DNA of 64,000 bases from an uncultured Paracoccaceae bacterium (GTDB lineage Bacteria > Pseudomonadota > Alphaproteobacteria > Rhodobacterales > Rhodobacteraceae). Both the position numbers and the translations under genes were made by a program. The notes beneath the pieces were generated by a model that searched no databases, was not told the DNA's origin, and worked only from the letters and a program-made list of their open reading frames with translations. This document shows positions 53,850-62,362 of the stretch, in pieces. The first letter of the stretch is position 1, and each line of letters begins with the position of its first letter. Location of the stretch: contig CANLNM010000001.1 of NCBI GenBank assembly GCA_947492475.1, positions 868,001 through 932,000 of the forward strand, written 5' to 3'.

Positions 53850-54189
53850 GGCTCTGCTATTTTGACGTTTATATCACCGTTCCGCGCGGCTTAATCGGCC
53901 TGGGGGAATGTGTCTTTGGTCCCCTTCAGTGGGGTGATCCAATCCAGCGAGTTGAGGAGCGGATTAACTCAGCCAGCATCGTACCCATTTTGCGCTATAA
54001 CCGCCGCGTTTGATGGACCTAAACCGACGGATATTTTTGCGCAAATCTACCTTGGGAACGTTGCCCCAAGGTCAGTTCCATTTGGCTTCCATTACAAAAC
54101 GTGAAACCGAAAGTTGTTGGGTTATAAGGTTAACCTTGTTCTGGCGCACCTTTGGGTACATCAGATTCGGCCACCCTAAAACGCTGACG
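53850..54189. other. Gene-free gap with a hairpin and a possible gene remnant
   Basis: This stretch is 340 bases long. A perfect eight-base stem (ACCTTGGG at 54049-54056, CCCAAGGT at 54065-54072) may end transcription of both converging genes, though no T-run follows. An open stretch at about 53862-54015 on the plus strand, with no start codon, translates to protein-like sequence including GLIGLGECVFGPLQWGDPIQ. That is reminiscent of the N-terminal domain of mandelate-racemase-like enzymes and may be a decayed fragment. Confidence 0.35.
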
Positions 54190-54642
54190 TCAGACGGTTT
54201 CTTCTTCCAGATGCATCTTCATGTCCAACAACACTTTCTGCAATTCAAGCGTTTCGCGCAGCAGGCGTTTGGCTTCGTTTACAGTGATGATCCCGTCTTC
54301 GATGGATTGATTATACTCACCCATCAACATCGCAAAACGCTGCGATAATGCGATCACATCTGCATTTACACCGCCAACCGAATTCTTAGGAGATTCATCA
54401 TAAGACAATGTAATCCCACGCAATTCCGCCAGTGCAGATGTCACATGCGGATATGATGACGCAGCTTCCAACGCGGCAACAGCATCCACCGGCATAAACC
54501 GATCTGCATGTTCTTCTGCGTCAGAATAATAGCGCCCCAACGTCGCTTTGGATTTGCCTGTCAATTTACATGCAGGTTCAACACCCACATCCTTAACCAG
54601 CGCCTCAGTGTGCTTTTTTAGGTAATTCCCAACCCCAGCCAT
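54190..54642 (-). CDS. Small regulator-like protein of unknown function
   Basis: This 150-residue soluble protein has an N-terminal helix-turn-helix-like part (LVKDVGVEPACKLTGKSKAT then LGRYYSDAEEHADRFMP), followed by predicted helices and a Leu/Glu-rich coiled-coil end (about 110-150, AKRLLRETLELQKVLLDMKM). The pattern recalls phage regulatory or CII-like DNA-binding proteins. Similar proteins seem common in Rhodobacterales. No clear partner lies next to it. Confidence 0.6.
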   Translation of the reverse strand: MAGVGNYLKKHTEALVKDVGVEPACKLTGKSKATLGRYYSDAEEHADRFMPVDAVAALEAASSYPHVTSALAELRGITLSYDESPKNSVGGVNADVIALSQRFAMLMGEYNQSIEDGIITVNEAKRLLRETLELQKVLLDMKMHLEEETV

Positions 54643-54729
54643 ATGTCCACCTATTCCGATCTTAACTATTCGGGGAAAGCCCGAATGCTTTTCCCATTAA
54701 TGACTTGGCGCGCATTTGTCATTGGTAAA

Positions 54730-54955
54730 GCGTCCTCACGAGGACAAGTAACCAGTGATCGGCGCCATGCGCGGTGCCGTAGGGTTGGGTTGGGCACCCC
54801 ATCCTGCCACTGTCTCCTTGCTGGCTTTAGGAGAGAGTGGCAACGCCCAACCTGACCCGCTGTTCTTGGTCTTTTGGGATCGACCACTCACGGGAACCCA
54901 TCATGGTTGCATAGTTGTTTGTCGGGGTTGCAAAGCCCCGGCAGGCAGCGCTACC
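54730..54955 (+). ncRNA. Strongly structured non-coding RNA candidate upstream of tdk
   Basis: Several stable stems follow each other. GTCCT-CACG-AGGAC lies near 54732-54745, then GGCGCC paired with GGTGCC. A long composite stem follows, in which GGTTGGGC pairs with GCCCAACC around an inner hairpin TGCCACTGTCTCCT / AGGAGAGAGTGGCA (14 pairs with one mismatch). Finally CGGGG pairs with CCCCG just before tdk. The long interrupted hairpin recalls 6S-type RNAs, but I cannot confirm that. Either a stand-alone RNA or a tdk leader is possible. Strand is assumed from the tdk direction. Confidence 0.5.
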
Positions 54956-54963
54956 AAGCGCGC

Positions 54964-55545
54964 ATGGCAAAACTATATTTTCATTTTTCGACCATGAATG
55001 CCGGCAAATCGACCGTTTTGCTGCAGGCGTCTTATAACTATATCGAACGCGGTATGCAGACCTATCTGTTGACCGCCCAGTTTGATGATCGGGCCGGTCA
55101 GGGGCAAATCGCCAGCCGAATCGGGATCGCGGCAAAGGCGGATACATTTGCCCCAGACGAAGATCTGTTTGCCAAGATCGAAGCGCGCCTCAATTCTGGT
55201 CCCTGCGCCTGTGTGTTCATCGACGAGGCGCAGTTCCTGTCCGAAGAACAGGTTTGGCAATTGGCGCGTGCCGTGGACGATCTGGGCGTGCCGGTGATGT
55301 GTTATGGGCTGCGGGTGGATTTTCAGGGCAAATTGTTCCCTGGATCGGCCGCCTTACTGGCCTTGGCCGATGAAATGCGCGAAGTGCGCACGATCTGTCA
55401 TTGCGGGAAAAAGGCCACCATGGTGATCCGACAGGACGCCGAAGGAAACGTCGTCACTGACGGGGCACAGGTCCAGATCGGCGGCAATGACAGCTATGTC
55501 AGCCTATGCCGGCGGCATTTCAGATTGGCGACCGGCCGCAACTGA
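54964..55545 (+). CDS. tdk: Thymidine kinase (type II)
   Basis: This 193-residue enzyme has the P-loop FHFSTMNAGKSTVLLQA, a DEAQF Walker B motif (VFIDEAQFLSEEQVW), YGLRVDFQGKLFPGSAAL, and a zinc site with CHCGKKAT and YVSLCRRHF. It phosphorylates thymidine in the salvage pathway. The start at 54964 begins directly with MAKLYFHFST; the in-frame upstream sequence belongs to the structured RNA region. Confidence 0.95.
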   Translation: MAKLYFHFSTMNAGKSTVLLQASYNYIERGMQTYLLTAQFDDRAGQGQIASRIGIAAKADTFAPDEDLFAKIEARLNSGPCACVFIDEAQFLSEEQVWQLARAVDDLGVPVMCYGLRVDFQGKLFPGSAALLALADEMREVRTICHCGKKATMVIRQDAEGNVVTDGAQVQIGGNDSYVSLCRRHFRLATGRN

Positions 55546-55581
55546 TCCGTCGCGGCTGGCAGATTTCATCACTGGAATGCC

Positions 55582-56535
55582 CTACCCCAAATCCTGAGGC
55601 AAAGGGCGCCCTTCGGACATCGCAATGACATTGCCCAGCGCCATCATGCCCATCTCTTCGCGGACATCCATCGCAGCGGTTCCCAAATGCGGCAACAACA
55701 CCGCGTTTTCCAAAGCCCGAAGCGCCTCTGGCACATGCGGTTCCTGCGCATAAACATCCAGACCAGCCCCGGCGATTTGCCCCGTCTGCAACGCGGCAAT
55801 CAGCACCTCTTCGTCGATGACATCGCCGCGCGCAATATTGATCAGGAACCCGGTCGATTTCATCGCGGCAATCGCCTGTGCATCGATCAGATGATGGGTT
55901 TGCGCACCGCCCGGAACAGTCACAACCACAAAATCGGATTGCGCCATCAGATCCGTCAGGGTTTTCACCTGTTTCGCCGGCACATTGGTATGCTTTTTCG
56001 ACCGGTTATAAAACAGCACTGGCATGTCAAAGCCATAATGACAACGCCGCGCCACGGCCTGTCCGATACGGCCCATGCCCACGATCCCAACCGTTTTGCC
56101 GGTCACATGGGTGCCCAACATCTGGGTTGGCGCCCAGCCATGCCATTGCCCGGCCCGCACGATCCGTTCGCCTTCGCCTGCGCGGCGCGCCACAGACAGC
56201 AGCAACGTCATGCCGATATCGGCTGTGGCATTGGTTACCGCATCTGGGGTGTTGGTGACTTTGACGCCTGCTTTGCGCGCGGCTTCAATGTCGATATGGT
56301 TATATCCAACGCCAAAATTGGCCAGAACCTTGCACCGGATTTTATCCGCATTTCCAAACACTTGGGCAGAAAACGCATCCCCTAATGTGGGCAGCACCGC
56401 GTCAAAATCCTGTAGCGCCCATGTGGCTTCTTGGGGGGTTAACCCTGTGGGTTCCTGACGGTAAGTCACGTCAAATTTTTCACGCGCTGCATTCAGGACC
56501 TTGTTGGGTAAATCCCGTGTAATCAACAATTTCAT
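55582..56535 (-). CDS. D-isomer 2-hydroxyacid dehydrogenase (glyoxylate/hydroxypyruvate reductase type)
   Basis: This 317-residue enzyme has substrate-binding LANFGVGYNHIDIEAARKAG, the NAD(P) loop VGIVGMGRIGQAVARRCH, the Arg/Asp block INIARGDVIDEEVLIAAL, GLDVYAQEPHVPEAL and the catalytic His in LLPHLGTAA. It most resembles glyoxylate/hydroxypyruvate reductases. Its ATG shares one base with the csaA stop (TGATG), so it is co-transcribed with proC and csaA. Confidence 0.92.
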   Translation of the reverse strand: MKLLITRDLPNKVLNAAREKFDVTYRQEPTGLTPQEATWALQDFDAVLPTLGDAFSAQVFGNADKIRCKVLANFGVGYNHIDIEAARKAGVKVTNTPDAVTNATADIGMTLLLSVARRAGEGERIVRAGQWHGWAPTQMLGTHVTGKTVGIVGMGRIGQAVARRCHYGFDMPVLFYNRSKKHTNVPAKQVKTLTDLMAQSDFVVVTVPGGAQTHHLIDAQAIAAMKSTGFLINIARGDVIDEEVLIAALQTGQIAGAGLDVYAQEPHVPEALRALENAVLLPHLGTAAMDVREEMGMMALGNVIAMSEGRPLPQDLG

Positions 56536-56873
56536 CAATGTAATCTCCCCCCTGTTGGCACGTCTTGGTCCGGGCCAATCAGAACAATTTCTCCGGTTTC
56601 GTCGGGCAATCCCAACACCAGAACTTCGGACATGAACGGCCCGATTTGGCGTGGTGGAAAATTCACCACGGCCATGACTTGTTTTCCCACCAACATATCC
56701 GGCGTGTAATGCGCCGTGATTTGGGCCGACGTTTTGCGTTCGCCGATCTCATCGCCGAAATCAATCCACATCTTGATTGCGGGTTTACGCGCCTCTGGGA
56801 AAGGTTCGGCGCGGATAACCCGGCCCACACGCACGTCCACTTTCAGGAAATCATCAAACGAAATCTCAGCCAT
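56535..56873 (-). CDS. csaA: CsaA-like tRNA-binding domain protein
   Basis: This 112-residue OB-fold protein is related to the C-terminal domain of methionyl-tRNA synthetase. Blocks are FDDFLKVDVRVGRVIRAEPF, QITAHYTPDMLVGKQVMAVV, NFPPRQIGPFMSEVLVLGLP and a final VPTGGRLH. It binds tRNA or acts as a chaperone. The start overlaps the proC stop by eight bases. Confidence 0.92.
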   Translation of the reverse strand: MAEISFDDFLKVDVRVGRVIRAEPFPEARKPAIKMWIDFGDEIGERKTSAQITAHYTPDMLVGKQVMAVVNFPPRQIGPFMSEVLVLGLPDETGEIVLIGPDQDVPTGGRLH

Positions 56874-57681
56874 TTGCCAGTTCCTTGGACCGATCAGCCG
56901 CCGCTTTGACAGCGCGACCAACCAGCGGGCCAAACCCGGTTTCACCATCCATCAACACCTCAAGCGCGGCTTGGGTTGTGCCGTTGGGGGATGTGACGTT
57001 GATGCGCAATTGATCCGGCCCCTCAGCGGCATCTTCTGCCAATTGCCCCGCACCGCCCACTGTGGCCTTGGCCAAAGCCATCGCCAGTTCGGCAGGCAAT
57101 CCTTCGGCCTGCCCTGCGGCGGCCAACGCTTCGATCAGATGGAACACATAGGCCGGGCCGGACCCGGAAACGGCGGTGACTGCATCCATCTGATCCTCAC
57201 CGTCCAGCCGCACAACTTGGCCCACGGCCAGCAGCAGGGCTTCGGCCAGGTCCAGTTGCGCTGCATTGGCATGAATATTGCCCACAATCGCCGTGATCCC
57301 GCGGCCAATCGCAGCCGGAGTGTTTGGCATCGCGCGCACAATCGGGGTCCGTTCCCCCAAGGCCTGTTCAAACGCATGGATTGGCGTCCCCGCTGCCACT
57401 GACACAAACAACGTGTCGCCATTGCCCAGCGCCTGCAACGCTGGCAATGCGTCGCCCATCATTTGCGGTTTCACAGCCACCAGCACTATCGCCGGATTGG
57501 CAGGCAGATCCACGTTGATCGCGACCCCTTGCTGTTTCAACCAATCCGACGGATAGGGGTCCAAAACCCAGACAGATGACGCAGGCAATCCACCGGCCAA
57601 CCAGCCTTGCAACATCGCCGACCCCATTTTGCCACACCCCAACAGAACCAGCCCGCGCTGCGCCACATCATCCATCTGCAT
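56866..57681 (-). CDS. proC: Pyrroline-5-carboxylate reductase
   Basis: This 271-residue enzyme of proline synthesis has the NADPH-binding VLLGCGKMGSAMLQGWLAGG, VLVAVKPQMMGDALPAL, VRAMPNTPAAIGRGITAIVG and the catalytic AVSGSGPAYVFHLIEALAAA and TSPNGTTQAALEVL. GGGGGGA lies six bases before the ATG at 57681, which decides the start. It heads a proC-csaA-dehydrogenase operon. Confidence 0.95.
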   Translation of the reverse strand: MQMDDVAQRGLVLLGCGKMGSAMLQGWLAGGLPASSVWVLDPYPSDWLKQQGVAINVDLPANPAIVLVAVKPQMMGDALPALQALGNGDTLFVSVAAGTPIHAFEQALGERTPIVRAMPNTPAAIGRGITAIVGNIHANAAQLDLAEALLLAVGQVVRLDGEDQMDAVTAVSGSGPAYVFHLIEALAAAGQAEGLPAELAMALAKATVGGAGQLAEDAAEGPDQLRINVTSPNGTTQAALEVLMDGETGFGPLVGRAVKAAADRSKELANG

Positions 57682-57714
57682 CTGAAATCCCCCCAAATCT
57701 GTCTGGCCATCCAA

Positions 57715-58005
57715 GGGCGTCTGTTGGCGACAACCCTAATTTGATTATACCATGTCTGTTGTTGTGTTACGGCCCCGCTTAGAAACACGCAAGACAAGGA
57801 AACGTCTGCCCCACTTTCCTGTTGTTTCGTGCACACGCAACGCTAACGGGGCACGATTTAAGGTTCTTATCAGCATTCGCACCAGACAATACTGCCCCGC
57901 ATCGCATGTTCTGAACCTAGATTGGCCCCAATCGACACCCGGACCAATGAAGGCGCGTTGGTTAACTGCGTTTTCGTCTTGGCCAGACCTAGGTCCGCTT
58001 TGTTG
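57715..58005. other. Gene-free gap before proC
   Basis: These 290 bases have no supported gene. The proC promoter probably lies at the left end. Sequence toward 58000 shows no repeat or hairpin of note, apart from being a junction between the core proC gene and an unfamiliar gene. Confidence 0.3.
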
Positions 58006-58749
58006 TCAGAGCAAGTCGTCTTGTTTGGGATCATCCGGAACAAAGGTGCAGCCGGGGTAGTTCAGCATGAACGACGCCAGATCAGGGTTCTTTTCGTGGA
58101 CGTGCGCAAACAGCTTTGCCACAGCCAAGGTATCGCGTTCATCATAGGATCCTAGTTCCCGACAGATAAAGCCTTCGTCCTCGCCACTCGCGAACATTTG
58201 CGTGGACCAAGCAACCCTTGAGCTGCCACATGCAGAAGCAAACCCTGCAATTGCATCAGCCGAGACCACCGGGTCAGAGTTAACCAAGCTGAGGCATCGT
58301 TCTGCAATCATCAAACAATTGCCGGCAAACCATTGTTCGAGATTGATGAGAATGGGCCTGTCTTCAATCGTTAACCATTCACTGTTCGGTATCCACCCAT
58401 GCTGATGATCGGCGATTGTTGTCGATAAACCTCTATATCTTCCTCTCGGCCCTGTTCCGTCGCACCCTGTGCCGCCCTCGGAACACGCACAATGGATAAC
58501 ATGGGACAGAAAAAGATACGTTTGTTCAAACGCTTCATCATTAGGATGGGTAAGTTCAGCCAGCCAGGGCAAAGACGCATAGGTCGCAGGATAGATATCA
58601 TCTTGATGATGCAGCTCTTCCCAGAAAAGCTCTTTGGCAGCTGCATCGTCCCATTTTTCGCAAAGTGCTTTTAGCTGAATATTAACAGACCGATTACCGT
58701 AGGGGCCGTATAAACGGCTCCAAATCCCATCTGAAAAAGCAATCTTCAT
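58006..58749 (-). CDS. Hypothetical protein, immunity-like
   Basis: This 247-residue soluble protein is Trp- and Cys-rich. The segment FWEELHHQDDIYPATYASLP resembles a block seen in actinobacterial and other proteins thought to be helical-repeat or immunity proteins, with the pattern L-x-HQ-x(4)-YPATYAALP. No signal peptide or membrane helix is seen. It sits between ybjN and proC, genes usually adjacent in this order, and may be a recent insertion. The ATG at 58749 was chosen over an upstream in-frame start. Function unknown. Confidence 0.6.
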   Translation of the reverse strand: MKIAFSDGIWSRLYGPYGNRSVNIQLKALCEKWDDAAAKELFWEELHHQDDIYPATYASLPWLAELTHPNDEAFEQTYLFLSHVIHCACSEGGTGCDGTGPRGRYRGLSTTIADHQHGWIPNSEWLTIEDRPILINLEQWFAGNCLMIAERCLSLVNSDPVVSADAIAGFASACGSSRVAWSTQMFASGEDEGFICRELGSYDERDTLAVAKLFAHVHEKNPDLASFMLNYPGCTFVPDDPKQDDLL

Positions 58750-58897
58750 AACGCCTCTTGCGGAAGTCACGGCAACCAGAACTTTGGCCACCAACCAGCC
58801 CCTCGCTGCGTGCTGACCAAAGGTTTGATTGGCAGATTTCCTAGGTTGGGCCGGATGATGATGTAGACATCAAAACCGAGTGACGTTTAACGGGACA

Positions 58898-59401
58898 TTA
58901 GGCCCTCCCGTAGGCCTCGCCTATGGCGATCTGGATTGCCTCACTCGCCGGACGTTCGGCCCATGTCACCAATTGCAATGCAGGATAATAGCGTTCCGCG
59001 CTGGTCACGGCGGCGTTGATCATGGTGTCGACCTGATCGGGGCTGACGCCCTGGTCGCCATTCAGCAGCAAACCATAGCGATAGACCATCAATTTCTGTT
59101 CGGCCCAATAGGTGAACCCGCCGGCCCAGCATTGATCGTTAATCTTATTCAACGCTTCATAAAGGGCTGGGATCCGGTCCTCTGGGGGTTCCATTTCGAA
59201 CGTGCAAATCAATCGCAGCGTTTCGTCATAGGCCGACCAAGCCAACGTGATCGAATATGTCCGCCACTGACCCTCAACTGCCATGGCGATCTGATCATCG
59301 GTGATCCGGTCGAATTCCCAGTCGTGGTGTTCTGCAATATATTCCACAAGGTCAATGGGATGCACGTCATCATTGGTAATGAACTGCTCGGAAAGTGCCA
59401 T
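58898..59401 (-). CDS. YbjN-domain protein
   Basis: This 167-residue acidic protein is of the YbjN family: VEYIAEHHDWEFDRITDDQI, CTFEMEPPEDRIPALYEALN and FTYWAEQKLMVYRYGLLLNG. YbjN proteins are linked to stress and chaperone-like functions and in Rhodobacterales often precede proC. Here an unfamiliar gene separates the two. Confidence 0.88.
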   Translation of the reverse strand: MALSEQFITNDDVHPIDLVEYIAEHHDWEFDRITDDQIAMAVEGQWRTYSITLAWSAYDETLRLICTFEMEPPEDRIPALYEALNKINDQCWAGGFTYWAEQKLMVYRYGLLLNGDQGVSPDQVDTMINAAVTSAERYYPALQLVTWAERPASEAIQIAIGEAYGRA

Positions 59402-59705
59402 ATCTCGGCCTCCTGTCTTCCAACATTGGGGAATTGGCAGCACCCCAAATGCTAGATACCTGCTCTAGGGAGGCGATACATAGTCAGCCTCCTTACTAGA
59501 TATGGTGCTGTGCAAGAGGCGACCTGTAAAGCTATTTTTTGTGGATAAGTCATAATTCTTGTGGGTGAACGATCCACAGCCACTAAATAAGGCATGTCGA
59601 TAAAGTTGATTTCAGTTGGCAAATCCCCCCTCTGATTTGCCCCTTGCGATCACGTTCAGCCCGGTCCACTCTGCCGCAAATGTATCCCCAAATCGGAGCC
59701 CCCTG
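59402..59705 (+). promoter_or_regulatory. Upstream region of the M42 peptidase with a DnaA-box match
   Basis: This is a 304-base divergent intergenic region. TGTGGATAA at about 59540-59548 is an exact match to the DnaA box (complement of TTATCCACA). A perfect eight-base hairpin (GGCAAATC at 59618-59625, GATTTGCC at 59634-59641) lies 64 bases before the start codon and may act in the mRNA leader. No gene is seen. One box is not an origin. Confidence 0.4.
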
Positions 59706-60737
59706 ATGTCGCTGGACCTGTTAAAAACGCTTTGTGAAACCCCCGGTGTACCCGGCAACGAAGACCGCGTGCGTGATCTGATCACGTCCCAAATTGACGG
59801 GCTGTTTGATGAGGTGCGCGTTGATCCGATGGGGTCGCTTTTGTGCAAACGCAACGCTGACAAACCGGACGCGCCGCGCATTATGTTGTTGTGCCACATG
59901 GATGAAATCGGGTTTCTAGTCAGCCATATCAGCAAAGAAGGCTATCTGCATCTGACCCCGGTTGGCGGTTTTGATCCGCGCAATCTGTTTTCGCGGCGTG
60001 TGCTGGTCTGCACCGATAACGGCGATTATCGCGGCGTGATGAATCCGGGCGGCAAACCGATCCACATTTCGTCCCCCGAGGATCGTAAAAAAGTGCCCGC
60101 CGTGACGGATTTCTTTGTTGATATCGGCATGGGGGAAAAGGCGGCTGATCTGGTGCAGGTCGGGGATTATGTAGTCATGGACGAACCGTTTATGGAAATC
60201 GGCGACAAAGTTGTGTCAAAGGCGTTGGACAATCGCATTGCCTGTTGGCTGGGGATCGAAGCCATCAAAGGGCTGGGTAAACTAGGCCGGGGCGCAGAAA
60301 TCCACGTGGCCTTTACCACCCAAGAAGAGGTCGGCCTGCGCGGTGCGCGCACGGCGTCCTATGCGATCAAACCCGACATCGGGCTGGGCATTGACGTAAC
60401 ATTGGCCTGCGACACGCCCGGCGTTCCCGAAAAAGATTACACCACAACCCAAGGCAAAGGGTTCGGCCTGCATGTGCGTGACGGATCCTTTATTGCTGAC
60501 AAAGAATTGGTCCGCGAATTTGACGCCTTGGCCCGCGAAAAAGACATCCCATTTCAACGCACCATTCTGGCCGCCGGGGGCCAAGACGGCGCCGCTGCCC
60601 AACAGGCCGCAGCCGGTGCGCGCGCCATCGGCATCACCGTGGGCACACGTTATATCCATACTGTGACGGAAATGATCGACACCACAGATTTATATGCAGC
60701 CCGCGATATTCTGGTGGCCTATCTTTCCAAATTTTAA
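59706..60737 (+). CDS. M42-family aminopeptidase
   Basis: This 343-residue metallopeptidase has the family blocks PGVPGNEDRVRDLI, LCHMDEIGFLVSHI (metal His and Asp), DNRIACWLGIEAIK, VAFTTQEEVGLRGARTASYA (Glu-Glu general base), and GGQDGAAAQQAAAG with the closing His in IHTVTEMI. Such enzymes release N-terminal residues from peptides. The start at 59706 gives the typical length; longer starts add non-homologous residues. Confidence 0.92.
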   Translation: MSLDLLKTLCETPGVPGNEDRVRDLITSQIDGLFDEVRVDPMGSLLCKRNADKPDAPRIMLLCHMDEIGFLVSHISKEGYLHLTPVGGFDPRNLFSRRVLVCTDNGDYRGVMNPGGKPIHISSPEDRKKVPAVTDFFVDIGMGEKAADLVQVGDYVVMDEPFMEIGDKVVSKALDNRIACWLGIEAIKGLGKLGRGAEIHVAFTTQEEVGLRGARTASYAIKPDIGLGIDVTLACDTPGVPEKDYTTTQGKGFGLHVRDGSFIADKELVREFDALAREKDIPFQRTILAAGGQDGAAAQQAAAGARAIGITVGTRYIHTVTEMIDTTDLYAARDILVAYLSKF

Positions 60738-60750
60738 ACACACTGAACAA

Positions 60751-60777
60751 CAATTGGGGTGTATAACGCCCCAATTG
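60751..60777 (+). terminator. Terminator after the M42 peptidase gene
   Basis: A perfect nine-base stem (CAATTGGGG / CCCCAATTG) with a nine-base loop begins 13 bases after the stop, and a T-rich stretch follows a few bases later. Confidence 0.7.
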
Positions 60778-60884
60778 CCAACCCATTTTTCATTTAAAGT
60801 CTGACAGTTACGCTCCTCAAAAACTAAAGGTTGCGACAGAAATAAACTTCGCTCCATCATGCATCAGTGGAAAAGGGGCGGAAA

Positions 60885-61497
60885 ATGGATAACCGCAAAG
60901 CTCAAAAATCGCAGATCGTCGAAGGTGTGGTCGATCTTTTGCAACGTCAGGGGCCCCCATTTCCATCTTATGGGCAGGTTGCGGATTCCTGTGACCTGTC
61001 GCGCCAATTAATCAAATATTACTTCGACGAACCCGAAGATTTAATGTGCGAAGCTGGCGCAAGCCTATCGCATGGCTTTGGTCAGCGGCGTGGACACCCT
61101 AAAAGGCCCCAAACGGCTACAATTCATTTTTGATTTCTATTTTGATCTGGTGGACGACGTGCCCAAGCCACGTGACGACCAAAGCTATGATGCAGCCATG
61201 GCATTTGCCGCTGGATCAACCCGGATTCGTGCAAATCTTAGGGCGCAATACACGCTGTTGGGTCAGGTTTTGCAACTAGAGATCAAAATGCAATATCCCG
61301 ATCTCAGCCTCGAAGATTGTGCAGAGATCAGCTATCTCTTTGTCTGCGTAATGTATGGGCATTGGAAACTGGTCGGGTCTTTGGGCGTCGCTGAGGATCA
61401 CAAACTGATTGCGCGCAGGTCCATCGATAGAATCATCGCATCCTATGTCCATCAAGATCTGGAAAAACTGGGACATGTGCGCGTCTGGGAAACCTAG
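60885..61497 (+). pseudogene. TetR-family regulator with a frameshift
   Basis: The first part (from the ATG at 60885, after GGGGCGGAAA) encodes a TetR-type DNA-binding domain, SQIVEGVVDLLQRQG and SYGQVADSCDLSRQLIKYYF. The effector domain continues in another frame, from LAQAYRMALVSGVDTLKG to HVRVWET. Reading GAA then CTG (skipping one G near 61053) joins the two into one uninterrupted protein of about 203 residues. A single extra base is therefore present. As read, the gene yields a truncated protein without its ligand domain. Confidence 0.75.
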
Positions 61498-61684
61498 CGG
61501 TTTTTCATTTTGGAAATTTTAACCATCGTAAACATTGAAATTGACCGAATTGTTATGAAAACGCGCATTCAGGATCATTTTCAAATGGCAAAATCCTTAA
61601 CATAAACATTGACACATCGCGGTCAGATAGACCTGCTTGGCCTGCGTTACAGAGCAAATAATTACAATATTCAAAGGGTTTGGG

Positions 61685-62242
61685 ATGAAAAATCTATTAC
61701 TGGCGGCGGTTTTATCAGTCGGCACTTTGGTATCCGGAACAGCAAAAGCTGCAATTCTGGAATTTGATGTAAGCGGTGTGTTTTCTAGTGCCGGGTCTTT
61801 GGGGGGGAGTTTTCTGTTTGATACTTCCACCCAATCCATAACGGATATCAATGTGATCGGGGGCAGCGGATTCGGGTTGATCGGATATGATTCATCGCTG
61901 ACCGCAGAAGCGTCTCTGATCCGCGATGGTACGGACCCTGCCCCGTTTGATTTCACGAGTATCGAGCTCTATTCCGATGCATCTCATTTGAGCTTGCTCA
62001 GATTTGACATCGGCGGCTTTCAGACCGTCATGCCCGGCTTGGCCATTGGCGCGACTGATTTTTTGGGTGTCACCGGAATTGAAATCGCGGCCGGTTCTGG
62101 CAGCAGTGCATTTATCGATTCAACAATTGTCGTAACTCGTTTGGCAGATCCGGGATTGCCTGCTGTTCCGCTGCCACCTGCATTGCCGATGCTTGCTGCT
62201 GGGATCGGATTGTTTGGGATCGCGCGCCGTAAGCAACGCTAA
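61685..62242 (+). CDS. Exported VPLPA-CTERM surface protein
   Basis: This 185-residue protein has a signal peptide (LLAAVLSVGTLVSGTAKAA) and a sorting tail: the motif VPLPPALPM, a hydrophobic helix LAAGIGLFGIA and the basic end RRKQR. This is the VPLPA-CTERM/PEP-CTERM form recognised by exosortase-type enzymes in marine alphaproteobacteria. The mature part is short, Gly/Ser-rich and beta-like, with no enzyme motif. GGG lies directly before the ATG at 61685. Confidence 0.85.
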   Translation: MKNLLLAAVLSVGTLVSGTAKAAILEFDVSGVFSSAGSLGGSFLFDTSTQSITDINVIGGSGFGLIGYDSSLTAEASLIRDGTDPAPFDFTSIELYSDASHLSLLRFDIGGFQTVMPGLAIGATDFLGVTGIEIAAGSGSSAFIDSTIVVTRLADPGLPAVPLPPALPMLAAGIGLFGIARRKQR

Positions 62243-62246
62243 ATCA

Positions 62247-62278
62247 AAAGCCCTCACAATTCGATTTGTGAGGGCTTT
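62247..62278 (+). terminator. Intrinsic terminator after the VPLPA-CTERM gene
   Basis: A perfect 13-base stem (AAAGCCCTCACAA / TTGTGAGGGCTTT) with loop TTCGAT begins a few bases past the stop and is followed by CTAATTTC. Confidence 0.88.
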
Positions 62279-62362
62279 CTAATTTCAAATTGCAGGTCAT
62301 CAAAAACCAAGGCTTTGATTTGTTCAAAGCCGTACCCTCTGATTCAGCCTGCTTGCCAGCGA

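Noticed and set aside
59402-59705. Replication origin because of a DnaA box
   Set aside because: Only one exact box and no AT-rich unwinding region with repeated boxes were seen, and no dnaA, hemE or parAB genes are near.
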